From assembly GCF_000499785.1 (NCBI RefSeq), contig NZ_HG726019.1:1-64000 (forward strand): a stretch of DNA of 64,000 nucleotides. The letters are read 5' to 3'. This DNA comes from Bacteroides neonati (GTDB lineage: Bacteria; Bacteroidota; Bacteroidia; Bacteroidales; Bacteroidaceae). The translations under genes and the position numbers were made by a program. This document shows positions 35,750 to 43,954 of the stretch, in pieces. Each line of letters begins with the position of its first letter. The first letter of the stretch is position 1. Below the pieces are notes generated by a model, which saw only the letters and a list, made by a program, of their open reading frames with translations, did no database searches and was not told the DNA's origin.

Positions 35750-35757
35750 TAATTTTG
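35750..35757 (+). promoter_or_regulatory. Putative -7 element for SpmA/SpmB-type gene
   Basis: TAATTTTG matches TAnnTTTG, 22 bp before ATG 35780. Confidence 0.5.
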
Positions 35758-35779
35758 CACATAATATAGCAGGTAAACT

Positions 35780-37012
35780 ATGGTTTTAAATTACATTTGG
35801 GTAGCATTTTTCGTTATTGCCTTTCTGGTAGCTTTGGGTAAACTCCTGTTCACCGGAGATACACAGATATTTACAGCGATCATGAACTCCACGTTCGACT
35901 CTTCGAAAATAGCTTTCGAAATATCTCTGGGGCTTACCGGAGTGCTTTCGTTGTGGCTGGGGGTGATGAAGATAGGCGAAAACAGTGGGCTAATCAATGC
36001 CCTCTCGCGCTTCCTGAGTCCGGTATTCTGCAAACTCTTTCCCGACATCCCCAAAGGACATCCGGTAATGGGGTCTATCTTCATGAACATGGCTGCCAAT
36101 ATGCTAGGACTCGACAATGCTGCTACCCCGATGGGACTCAAGGCGATGAAAGAGCTGCAAGAGCTCAATCCCCGCAAAGATACTGCTTCGAACCCGATGA
36201 TTATGTTCCTGGTAATCAACACCTCGGGATTGATTCTCATCCCGATCTCCATCATGGTATACCGGGCACAGATGGGTGCTGCACAACCTACCGATGTATT
36301 CATCCCCATCCTCATGAGCACATTTATCTCTACGTTGGTGGGGGTTATCACGGTGAGCATCTCGCAACGCATCAACCTGCTGAACAAAGCGATTCTTACG
36401 TTAGCAGGCTTTCTGGCGCTCTTCTTCGGTGGGCTGACTTATCTGTTTACCGTGCTTTCGCGCGAAGAGATGGGCACCTACTCCACCCTTATTGCCAATA
36501 TAATTCTATTTGGCGTCATCCTGCTGTTCATCCTCACAGGTGTACGCAAGAAGATCAACGTCTACGACTCGTTTGTAGAGGGAGCCAAAGAGGGCTTCAC
36601 CACAGCTGTTCGCATCATTCCCTATCTGGTTGCTTTCTTGGTCGGTATCGCTGTGTTCCGCACTTCGGGCGCCATGGACATCTTGGTAGGCGGTATTGGC
36701 TCATTGGTCGCTCTTTGCGGTATAGATACGAGTTTTGTAGGGGCACTGCCCACTGCCCTAATGAAGTCGCTCAGTGGTAGTGGTGCCAACGGACTGATGA
36801 TTGACACGATGAAAGAGGCAGGTGCCGACTCGTTCGTGGGGCGTGTGAGCTGTGTGGTACGAGGAGCGTCCGATACGACGTTCTACATCCTGGCCGTTTA
36901 TTTCGGTAGCGTGGGCATCACCAAAACGCGCAATGCCGTTACCTGCGGATTGATATCCGACTTTGCCGGTATCATTGCCGCCATCTTTATCAGTTACTTA
37001 TTTTTCTTTTAA
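35780..37012 (+). CDS. Nucleoside recognition (Gate) domain membrane protein, SpmA-SpmB fusion
   Basis: 410 residues holding two Gate domains in tandem. The first half matches spore maturation protein A (TFDSSKIAFEISLGLTGVLSLWLGVMKIGE; GSIFMNMAANMLGLDNAATPMGLKAM) and the second SpmB (DSFVEGAKEGFTTAVRIIPYLVAFLVGIAVFRTSGAMD; GRVSCVVRGASDTTFYILAVYFGSVGI). In spore formers these are separate genes; here they are fused, in an organism that does not sporulate, so the role must differ and a transport function is likely. Start ATG 35780 is 22 bp after a -7 box; ybeY follows after 35 bp. Confidence 0.9.
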   Translation: MVLNYIWVAFFVIAFLVALGKLLFTGDTQIFTAIMNSTFDSSKIAFEISLGLTGVLSLWLGVMKIGENSGLINALSRFLSPVFCKLFPDIPKGHPVMGSIFMNMAANMLGLDNAATPMGLKAMKELQELNPRKDTASNPMIMFLVINTSGLILIPISIMVYRAQMGAAQPTDVFIPILMSTFISTLVGVITVSISQRINLLNKAILTLAGFLALFFGGLTYLFTVLSREEMGTYSTLIANIILFGVILLFILTGVRKKINVYDSFVEGAKEGFTTAVRIIPYLVAFLVGIAVFRTSGAMDILVGGIGSLVALCGIDTSFVGALPTALMKSLSGSGANGLMIDTMKEAGADSFVGRVSCVVRGASDTTFYILAVYFGSVGITKTRNAVTCGLISDFAGIIAAIFISYLFFF

Positions 37013-37047
37013 TTAGTTACTTTTTCTCATAAAAATAGATTCGAACT

Positions 37048-37461
37048 ATGGCTATTACTTATCAAACCGACGGCATCAAAATGCCTGCAATCAAGAAACG
37101 CGAAACCAGCGAATGGATCAAGGCAGTGGCTGCCACGTACGGAAAACGAATTGGCGAGATCGCCTATATATTCTGCTCGGACGAGAAAATTCTCGAGGTA
37201 AACCGCCAGTACCTGCAACACGATTACTATACGGACATCATTACATTCGACTATTGCGAGGGCGACCGTCTGGCAGGCGACCTTTTCATCAGTCTTGAAA
37301 CCGTAGCGACCAACGCCGAACAGTTCGGGGCTTCGTACGAACAGGAGCTAAACCGCACCATCATACACGGTATACTTCATCTTTGTGGCATCAACGACAA
37401 AGGACCGGGCGAACGAGAAATCATGGAAGCAGCCGAAGACAAGGCATTGGGCATGCGATAA
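37048..37461 (+). CDS. ybeY: Endoribonuclease YbeY (rRNA maturation)
   Basis: 137 residues, normal size. Metal-dependent RNase for 16S rRNA 3'-end processing and ribosome quality control. The core HGILHLCGINDKGPGERE (about 111-128) aligns with the family zinc motif HGxLHLxGyDH, but the third His is Asp here. I recall the same INDKGPGE form in other Bacteroides, so it is probably a lineage variant and not decay. Also seen: YTDIITFDY and GDLFIS, both conserved. Confidence 0.93.
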   Translation: MAITYQTDGIKMPAIKKRETSEWIKAVAATYGKRIGEIAYIFCSDEKILEVNRQYLQHDYYTDIITFDYCEGDRLAGDLFISLETVATNAEQFGASYEQELNRTIIHGILHLCGINDKGPGEREIMEAAEDKALGMR

Positions 37462-37653
37462 TTAGTCAAATAAACCAGTTAGAGTCATTATGCCACTCTT
37501 TTTCATAAATCAAAATCAAAAAGATAGCATAAAAATACTTTCATCTCAAATTAACTTATATATTTATATAATAATTACTAAAAGGTATTACTTGTGTGTA
37601 AATTATAACTTCTTAAAAGTAATAGGTATTGTTTCACTAATAAAAAGATAAAA

Positions 37654-38360
37654 ATGAAAAAGAGATGGATTATTATGATGGCTATCATTGTCATCATTAG
37701 TTTGATTGGCGTTTTTACACCCGAAACAAGCGAATTATGGGTAGCAGATGAAAAGATGAATGCCGCTAACGTGGCATGGATGATCACTACAACAATCTTT
37801 GTTTTAATGATGACACCTAGGCTCTCCTTTTTTATGGGGGGGGATGGGTGGTAAAAAGAATGTAATTTAGATCCTCTTACAACGTTTTTTAACAATGGGA
37901 ATCATCAGTGTTCTTTGGATCGTTTTCGGATTCAGCCTAGCCTTTGGCGACGATATCGGTAGCTTCATAAGCAACTCACTTACCTTTTCATGTTTAACAA
38001 CGTAGGTGCCAAGGTAGATGATTTCCTGACCCCTACGATTCCACCGACACTGTATACGCTTTTCAGATGAAGTTTGCCATTATCACCCCTTCGCTTATTA
38101 CCGACTCCCTTTCCGAACATGTACGCTTCTCAGCCTATATGGTCTTTATGATTTTGTTTTGCATCTTTGTTTATTGTCCATTGGCACATTGTACATGGCA
38201 TCCCGATGGATTTCTTCGCCAACTGGGAGTAGTAGATTTTGCCGGAGGTATTGTCGTGCATGCTTCCTCGGGAATAGCGGCTCTTGCAGGCGCCTTATTT
38301 CTAAGGAAACGGAAAGTTCAATCAACGTCTCCAGCTAATATTCCTTTCGTCATTCATTAA
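37654..38360 (+). pseudogene. amt: Decayed ammonium transporter (amt), N-terminal half only
   Basis: Four pieces of one Amt protein in shifting frames. Piece 1 (37654-37835) encodes signal-like MKKRWIIMM and NAANVAWMITTTIFVLMMTP-LSFF. After an 8-G run (37836-37843) the frame changes: GKKNVI, a TAG stop at 37868, then MGIISVLWIVFGFSLAFGDDIG to about 37980. Piece 3 (37990-38065) gives MFNNVGA and stops. Piece 4 (38067-38360) gives MKFAIITPSLIT, RFSAYMVFM, HWTWHPDGFL-like and DFAGGIVVHASSGIAALAGALFL, ending after SPANIPFV. The C-terminal half, with the second part of the channel, is missing. Three frameshifts, one stop and a truncation show a dead gene. No glnK is seen beside it. Confidence 0.88.
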
Positions 38361-38689
38361 AACTCTCTTTAAAGGGAAACCGCTCAACTATTGACTCCAG
38401 CGATCCGATATTCTATCTTTGGGAAAAAACTATCAAAAGAGAGTCGGAATGAAATAAATAGAAGAAGCAGAAAAACGAATAATACAGCTCAACTATTGAG
38501 ACAAAGCCAAGGCCAAACAGTAATAAAGTGGAATGTAACTCATAAAGTATATTTCCTAGCTCTCCATAGATACGATAATCACTTCTGCAAATTAACCTAA
38601 AGACTAAAATTATCACACATTTACATTCTTCCCTATCAGTTAACCCTTTTCATAGTACCATATCTGATGCTAAGTCTCAACTTTTTCGT
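38361..38689. other. Intergenic stretch between amt remnant and mnmG
   Basis: AT-rich. I see no recognisable continuation of Amt, no gene with codon bias or family match, and no RNA gene. A reading frame at 38391-38600 has no recognisable features. Confidence 0.6.
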
Positions 38690-38697
38690 AACTTTGC
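38690..38697 (+). promoter_or_regulatory. Putative -7 element for mnmG
   Basis: TAACTTTG matches TAnnTTTG, 27 bp before ATG 38725. Confidence 0.55.
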
Positions 38698-38724
38698 ACG
38701 GTTTGAAACGTAAACGTTGAGTAA

Positions 38725-40599
38725 ATGGATTTTAAATACGATGTAATAGTTATAGGTGCCGGGCATGCAGGTTGCGAGGCTGCTACGGCAGCAGCCAACT
38801 TAGGCTCTAAAACTTGTCTTATCACTATGGATATGAACAAGGTGGGGCAGATGAGTTGCAACCCCGCAGTAGGCGGAATAGCCAAAGGGCAGATTGTTCG
38901 AGAGATTGACGCATTGGGCGGACAGATGGGATTGATTACAGACCAAACAGCCATCCAGTTCAGACTATTGAACCGCTCCAAAGGACCTGCCATGTGGAGC
39001 CCGCGTGCACAGTGCGACCGCAACAAGTTTAGTTGGGCTTGGCGCGAGATACTCGAAAATACACCCAACTTACACATTTGGCAAGATACGGTCAAAGAAA
39101 TTATCGTTGAAAACGGCGAGATTGTAGGATTGAAAACTTGGTGGGAGGTTACCTTCCACGCCAAATGCGTGGTCTTAACAGCAGGCACTTTCCTCAACGG
39201 TTTGATGCACGTAGGTAAAACCATGCTGCCCGGTGGACGAATGGCCGAGCCAGCATCGTATCAGCTAACCGAGTCAATCGCAGCGCAAGGCATCACCTAC
39301 GGACGAATGAAGACGGGAACTCCCGTACGTATCGACGGCCGAAGCGTACATTATGAGTTCATGGATACGCAGGATGGCGAAGCGGACTTCCATAAGTTCT
39401 CGTTCATGGATACCAGCGTGCGCCACCTCAAGCAGTTGCAATGCTGGACGTGCTATACCAACGAAGAGTCCCACGATATCTTGCGCAAAGGACTAGCCGA
39501 TTCGCCCCTGTTCAACGGACAAATCCAGAGCATAGGGCCGCGCTATTGCCCAAGCATAGAAACCAAGATCGTCACCTTCCCCGATAAAGAGCAACACCAA
39601 CTATTCTTAGAGCCCGAAGGCGAAACGACACAAGAGTTGTACCTGAACGGCTTCTCTTCATCCCTACCGATGGACGTACAGATGGCAGCACTTAAGAAGA
39701 TTCCCGCCTTCAAAGACCTCGTTATCTATCGCCCGGGATATGCCATCGAATACGACTTCTTTGATCCCACTCAGTTGAAGCATACGTTGGAAACGAAGAA
39801 AATTAAAAACCTCTTCTTCGCCGGGCAGGTAAACGGAACCACCGGATACGAAGAGGCAGCCGGACAAGGACTGATTGCGGGCATCAATGCACACATTAAC
39901 TGCCACGGAGGCGAACCTTTTACACTGGCGCGAGACGAAGCGTATATCGGCGTATTAATCGACGACCTTGTAACCAAAGGAGTAGACGAACCCTACCGTA
40001 TGTTTACCTCGCGTGCCGAGTATCGCATCCTATTACGTATGGACGATGCAGATATGCGTCTCACCGAACGGGGGTATCAGATGGGATTGGTCACCAAGGA
40101 GCGTTACGAGCTATTGAAGCGCAAGCGCGAGGAGGTAGAACGTATTATTGAGTTCACCCGGAACTATTCGATAAAAGCGGTATTAATTAACGATGCACTC
40201 GAAACGCTGGGAACAACTCCCCTACGCCATGGCTGCAAATTGATCGACTTAATCAACCGCCCGCAATTGAGTATCGAGTCTATGGCCGAGCACATACCGG
40301 CATTGAAACGCGAGCTTGATCAAATAGAAGACCGCAAGGAAGAGATTATCGAAGCTGCCGAAATACAGATCAAATACCAAGGCTATATCGAACGCGAACG
40401 AATCATTGCCGACAAGTTGGCGCGACTGGAAAGCATCAAGATTAAAGGCCGCTTTGATTACGACTCGCTGCAATCCTTATCGACCGAAGCCAGACAGAAG
40501 CTAATAAAGATAGACCCCGAGACCATTGCACAAGCAAGCAGAATTCCCGGTGTCTCTCCGAGCGACATCAACGTGCTGCTCGTGCTTTCGGGCCGATAG
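38725..40599 (+). CDS. mnmG: tRNA uridine-5-carboxymethylaminomethyl modification enzyme MnmG
   Basis: 624 residues, normal length. FAD-binding GAGHAGCEAA at residue 10, the first conserved block GGIAKGQIVREIDALGG (50-70 region), the second, PGYAIEYDFF, and the redox Cys in CPSIETKI. It works with MnmE to place carboxymethylaminomethyl groups at U34 of certain tRNAs. The parS-like site and the apt gene follow, so apt is probably read from this promoter. Confidence 0.97.
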   Translation: MDFKYDVIVIGAGHAGCEAATAAANLGSKTCLITMDMNKVGQMSCNPAVGGIAKGQIVREIDALGGQMGLITDQTAIQFRLLNRSKGPAMWSPRAQCDRNKFSWAWREILENTPNLHIWQDTVKEIIVENGEIVGLKTWWEVTFHAKCVVLTAGTFLNGLMHVGKTMLPGGRMAEPASYQLTESIAAQGITYGRMKTGTPVRIDGRSVHYEFMDTQDGEADFHKFSFMDTSVRHLKQLQCWTCYTNEESHDILRKGLADSPLFNGQIQSIGPRYCPSIETKIVTFPDKEQHQLFLEPEGETTQELYLNGFSSSLPMDVQMAALKKIPAFKDLVIYRPGYAIEYDFFDPTQLKHTLETKKIKNLFFAGQVNGTTGYEEAAGQGLIAGINAHINCHGGEPFTLARDEAYIGVLIDDLVTKGVDEPYRMFTSRAEYRILLRMDDADMRLTERGYQMGLVTKERYELLKRKREEVERIIEFTRNYSIKAVLINDALETLGTTPLRHGCKLIDLINRPQLSIESMAEHIPALKRELDQIEDRKEEIIEAAEIQIKYQGYIERERIIADKLARLESIKIKGRFDYDSLQSLSTEARQKLIKIDPETIAQASRIPGVSPSDINVLLVLSGR

Positions 40600-40606
40600 C
40601 ACACAA

Positions 40607-40622
40607 CGTTTCACGTGAAACA
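40607..40622. other. parS: parS-like chromosome partition site
   Basis: CGTTTCACGTGAAACA matches the ParB-binding consensus TGTTTCACGTGAAACA at 15 of 16 positions and contains a 14-bp perfect palindrome (GTTTCACGTGAAAC, 40608-40621). It lies in the 56-bp gap between mnmG and apt. ParB nucleates on such sites, usually near the replication origin, where mnmG often lies in other bacteria. No other copy this close was seen in the window. Binding is inferred from sequence. Confidence 0.75.
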
Positions 40623-40655
40623 AAGCATTTAAGAAAACGAAATAAATAAATGATT

Positions 40656-41180
40656 ATGAGCAAAGAAACGCTTATTAAAAGCATTCGGGAAATACCCGAC
40701 TTCCCTATTCCGGGCATCCTCTTCTATGACGTCACTACCCTCTTTAAAGACGCCGCTTGTTTGCGCGAGCTTTCGGATGTGATGTACGAGATGTACAAAG
40801 ACAGGGGTATTACCAAAGTAGTCGGTATCGAATCGCGCGGGTTCATTATGGGACCTGTTCTGGCAACCCGACTTAATGCAGGTTTTGTAACCATACGCAA
40901 ACCGGGCAAGCTTCCGGCAGAGACCATACAGCAGACCTACAACAAAGAGTATGGAACGGACACCGTAGAGATTCACAAAGATGCACTCGACGAGAACGAC
41001 ATCGTACTGCTGCACGATGACCTGCTCGCTACCGGAGGAACAATGAAAGCTGCTTGCGAACTAGTGAAGAAGCTAAAGCCCAAGAAGGTTTATGTAAACT
41101 TTATCATAGAACTAAAAGACCTCGATGGCAAGTCGGTATTTGGCGATGATGTAGAGGTAGAATCTGTATTGACTTTATAA
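40656..41180 (+). CDS. apt: Adenine phosphoribosyltransferase
   Basis: 174 residues from ATG 40656 (another ATG lies 6 bases upstream). Makes AMP from adenine and PRPP in purine salvage. PRPP-binding motif VLLHDDLLATGGTM (about 118-131), family start IREIPDFPIPGILFYDVTTLF and IESRGFIMGPVLA. Full length. It is followed after 19 bp by a terminator hairpin that ends at the uvrC start. Confidence 0.96.
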   Translation: MSKETLIKSIREIPDFPIPGILFYDVTTLFKDAACLRELSDVMYEMYKDRGITKVVGIESRGFIMGPVLATRLNAGFVTIRKPGKLPAETIQQTYNKEYGTDTVEIHKDALDENDIVLLHDDLLATGGTMKAACELVKKLKPKKVYVNFIIELKDLDGKSVFGDDVEVESVLTL

Positions 41181-41189
41181 ATAAATTCC

Positions 41190-41197
41190 TATATTTG
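41190..41197 (+). promoter_or_regulatory. Putative -7 element for uvrC
   Basis: TATATTTG matches TAnnTTTG, 28 bp before ATG 41226. The transcript would start inside or just before the hairpin at 41200-41218. Confidence 0.5.
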
Positions 41198-41199
41198 CA

Positions 41200-41225
41200 G
41201 GGCGTAGTTACTACGCCCTTTTTTT
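41200..41225 (+). terminator. Terminator of apt abutting the uvrC start codon
   Basis: GGGCGTAG (41200-41207) pairs perfectly with CTACGCCC (41211-41218) around TTA, followed by seven T (41219-41225). The next base begins ATG of uvrC. It looks like a rho-independent terminator placed so that readthrough mRNA would hide the uvrC start region. Confidence 0.8.
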
Positions 41226-43052
41226 ATGGATGCAACTCAGGAACTAAAAACCAGCGAATACCTCAAAGGGATTGTGACGAACCTTCCCGAAGGACCGGGC
41301 ATTTACCAATACTTAAATGCCGAGGGAGTGATTATATATGTAGGCAAGGCAAAAAACCTCAAACGCAGGGTGTATTCCTACTTCAGCAAAGAGCACGAAC
41401 CGGGGAAGACGCGTGTACTCGTGAGTAAGATTGCCGATATACGCTACATCGTAGTCAACTCAGAAGAAGATGCATTGCTGCTCGAAAACAATCTAATCAA
41501 GAAATACAAACCTCGCTATAACGTGCTGCTCAAAGACGACAAAACCTATCCGTCTATCTGCGTTCAAAACGAGTATTTTCCACGTATATTCAAAACGAGG
41601 CGCATCATTCGCAATGGTTCCTCCTACTTCGGCCCTTACAGCCATGCACCTTCGATGAATGCGGTGCTCGACCTCATCAAGCACCTGTATCCGCTACGCA
41701 CCTGCCACTTGAACCTATCGCCCGAAAACATCCGTTCGGGCAAGTTTAATGTATGCCTCGAGTACCATATCAAGAACTGCGCAGGGCCTTGCATCGGCTT
41801 GCAGTCGCACGAAGAGTACCTAAAGAATATCGGTGAAATCAAGGAAATTCTCAAAGGGAACACACAAGACATCAGTCGCGAGCTGTTGCAGCAAATGCAA
41901 CAACTGGCATCAGAGATGAGGTTTGAAGAGGCACAAAAGATTAAAGAAAAATACGCATTAATCGAGGCATATCGTGCCAAATCGGAGGTGGTAAGTTCAA
42001 TACTCCACAACATCGATGTCTTTTCAATCGAAGAAGACGAGGGTAACTCGGCTTTCATCAACTACCTCCACATCGCCAATGGTGCCATCAATCAGGCATT
42101 CACTTTCGAATATAAGAAGAAGCTGAACGAAAGCAAAGAAGAGCTGCTAACGCTAGGCATTATCGAAATGCGGGAACGGTATAAAAGCCTATCACGCGAG
42201 ATCATCGTTCCGTTCGAACTGGAAATAGAGCTCAATAACGTCGTTTTCACCGTACCGCAACGAGGTGATAAGAAGAAGCTCCTAGAGCTGTCGCAACTCA
42301 ACGTGAAGCAGTACAAAGCCGACCGGCTGAAACAAGCCGAAAAGCTCAATCCCGAGCAACGGAGCATCCGGTTGATGAAAGAGATTCAGAACGAACTCCG
42401 CCTAAGCAAGCTCCCCATGCAGATAGAGTGCTTCGATAACTCAAACATTCAGGGAAGCGACGCCGTAGCCGCCTGTGTGGTATTCAAGAAAGCCAAACCG
42501 TCGAAACAGGACTATCGCAAATACAACATCAAGACGGTGGTAGGCCCCGACGACTACGCTTCGATGAGAGAAGTCGTAAAAAGGCGTTATCAGCGCGTTA
42601 TTGAAGAAAATGGCACCCTACCCGACCTCATCATTACCGACGGAGGGAAAGGGCAAATGGAGGCCGTAAGACAGGTTATGGAAGAGCTACAACTAAGCAT
42701 CCCTATTGCCGGTCTTGCCAAGGATAAAAAACACCGCACTTCCGAGCTTCTTTTCGGCTTTCCACCACAAACCATCGGGCTCAAAGTAGGCAGCCCCCTA
42801 TTCAAACTACTCGAACAGATACAAGATGAGGTACACCGCTTTGCCATTACTTTTCACCGTGATAAGCGCAGCAAACGGCAAGTGGCTTCTGCACTCGACG
42901 AGATCAAAGGAATTGGAGAGAAGACAAAAACCACCCTGCTGAAAGAGTTTAAAAGCGTCAAACGAATCAAAGAGGCTACACTCGAAGAGCTGACAGCCGT
43001 CATCGGCACAGCCAAAGCCCAAATAGTAAAAGACGGCCTCGGGGCAACATAG
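41226..43052 (+). CDS. uvrC: Excinuclease ABC subunit C
   Basis: 608 residues. GIY-YIG nuclease domain at the N-terminus (GPGIYQYL...IIYVGKAKNLKRRVYSYF, about 18-45), UVR helix pair (about 205-240, MRFEEAQKIKEKY), RNase H-like second nuclease domain (about 380-530, ECFDNSNIQGSDAVAACVVF with its Asp) and C-terminal helix-hairpin-helix region (IKGIGEKTKTTLLKEFKSVKRIKEA). Makes both cuts around bulky lesions with UvrAB. The ATG directly follows a T-run, so no Shine-Dalgarno sequence is possible, which is not rare in Bacteroides. Confidence 0.97.
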   Translation: MDATQELKTSEYLKGIVTNLPEGPGIYQYLNAEGVIIYVGKAKNLKRRVYSYFSKEHEPGKTRVLVSKIADIRYIVVNSEEDALLLENNLIKKYKPRYNVLLKDDKTYPSICVQNEYFPRIFKTRRIIRNGSSYFGPYSHAPSMNAVLDLIKHLYPLRTCHLNLSPENIRSGKFNVCLEYHIKNCAGPCIGLQSHEEYLKNIGEIKEILKGNTQDISRELLQQMQQLASEMRFEEAQKIKEKYALIEAYRAKSEVVSSILHNIDVFSIEEDEGNSAFINYLHIANGAINQAFTFEYKKKLNESKEELLTLGIIEMRERYKSLSREIIVPFELEIELNNVVFTVPQRGDKKKLLELSQLNVKQYKADRLKQAEKLNPEQRSIRLMKEIQNELRLSKLPMQIECFDNSNIQGSDAVAACVVFKKAKPSKQDYRKYNIKTVVGPDDYASMREVVKRRYQRVIEENGTLPDLIITDGGKGQMEAVRQVMEELQLSIPIAGLAKDKKHRTSELLFGFPPQTIGLKVGSPLFKLLEQIQDEVHRFAITFHRDKRSKRQVASALDEIKGIGEKTKTTLLKEFKSVKRIKEATLEELTAVIGTAKAQIVKDGLGAT

Positions 43053-43132
43053 CGGTACATATCCCTCGCTTGCCTTTTACTAAAAAAGGAAAAAACTCGA
43101 TCATAGTATGCACTACTCTGTGGTGAATTTCG

Positions 43133-43140
43133 TAGCTTTG
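43133..43140 (+). promoter_or_regulatory. Putative -7 element for dtd-mazG-deoC
   Basis: TAGCTTTG matches TAnnTTTG, 23 bp before ATG 43164. Confidence 0.5.
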
Positions 43141-43163
43141 CATTTCATAATCACCTAAACAAA

Positions 43164-43616
43164 ATGAGAGTAGTAATTCAACGTGTGAGCCACGCTTCGG
43201 TCACCATCAACGGTCAGTGCAAATCGGCCATTGCCTCGGGCATGCTAATACTTGTAGGCATCGAAGAGTCCGATAGTACAGAGGATATCGAATGGCTCTG
43301 CAAGAAGATTGTCAATCTTCGGATCTTCGACGATGAAGAGGGAGTTATGAACAAATCGATCCTCGATACTCATGGAGAAATACTGGTGATCAGCCAGTTT
43401 ACCTTACACGCCTCCACTAAGAAAGGAAACCGTCCTTCGTATATCAAAGCAGCCAAACCAACCCAGTCTATCCCCCTTTACGAGCAATTCTGCAGAGAGT
43501 TGGCCATCGCTTTGGGCAAAGAGATCGGTACAGGAGAATTTGGAGCCGATATGCAAGTGGAATTGCTTAACGATGGCCCGGTAACCATCTGTATGGACAC
43601 TAAAAACAAAGAATGA
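43164..43616 (+). CDS. dtd: D-aminoacyl-tRNA deacylase
   Basis: 150 residues. Strips D-amino acids (and Gly mischarged on tRNA-Ala) from tRNA. Start MRVVIQRVSHASVTINGQ, the SQFTLHAST motif (about 78-86, Ser-Gln-Phe-Thr catalytic loop) and GEFGADMQVELLNDGPVTICMD (about 120-142, the Gly-cisPro-type loop region NDGPVT). First gene of a tight three-gene operon; the last codon overlaps the next start (ATGA). Confidence 0.97.
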   Translation: MRVVIQRVSHASVTINGQCKSAIASGMLILVGIEESDSTEDIEWLCKKIVNLRIFDDEEGVMNKSILDTHGEILVISQFTLHASTKKGNRPSYIKAAKPTQSIPLYEQFCRELAIALGKEIGTGEFGADMQVELLNDGPVTICMDTKNKE

Positions 43617-43954
43617 TGACATTGGAAGAAGCCCAGCAACAGGTTGACGCCTGGATTAAGAAGTATGGCGTGCGCTATTTTAGCGAACTAACCAATATGG
43701 CAATTCTCACCGAAGAAGTTGGCGAGTTAGCCCGGGTGATGTCGCGCAAATATGGCGATCAATCCTTTAAGGAGGGCGAAAAAGACAACATTGCCGACGA
43801 ACTGACAGACGTGTTTTGGGTATTGCTCTGCCTTGCCAACCAAACAGGCGTTAATCTGACGGAAGCCTTTGCACGCAACCTCGAAAAGAAAACCCAGAGA
43901 GATAATCAAAGACATATAAACAACCCCAAATTGAGTGAACATGGAAAAGAATGA
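43613..43954 (+). CDS. MazG-like nucleotide pyrophosphohydrolase
   Basis: 113 residues, one MazG/HisE-type all-helical domain. The acidic ligands are seen in LTEEVGELARVMS (EEvgE, about 27-39) and NIADELTDVFWVLLCLANQTG (DELtDv, about 62-82), which bind the magnesium used to cut NTPs to NMP and pyrophosphate. Probably a house-cleaning enzyme. Starts inside the dtd stop and overlaps deoC by 14 bases. Confidence 0.9.
   Translation: MMTLEEAQQQVDAWIKKYGVRYFSELTNMAILTEEVGELARVMSRKYGDQSFKEGEKDNIADELTDVFWVLLCLANQTGVNLTEAFARNLEKKTQRDNQRHINNPKLSEHGKE

Noticed and set aside
35953..36780. 275-codon second frame inside the SpmA/SpmB-type gene
   Set aside because: His/Arg-rich composition typical of an out-of-frame reading; the overlapped frame carries clear Gate-domain motifs.
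37836..37843. Eight-G run as a phase-variable switch in the amt gene
   Set aside because: Two other frameshifts, a stop and a missing C-terminal half mean a change in the G run alone could not restore the protein.
38391..38600. 69-codon frame between the amt remnant and mnmG
   Set aside because: No homology to Amt or any family, no promoter, AT-rich composition of an intergenic region.
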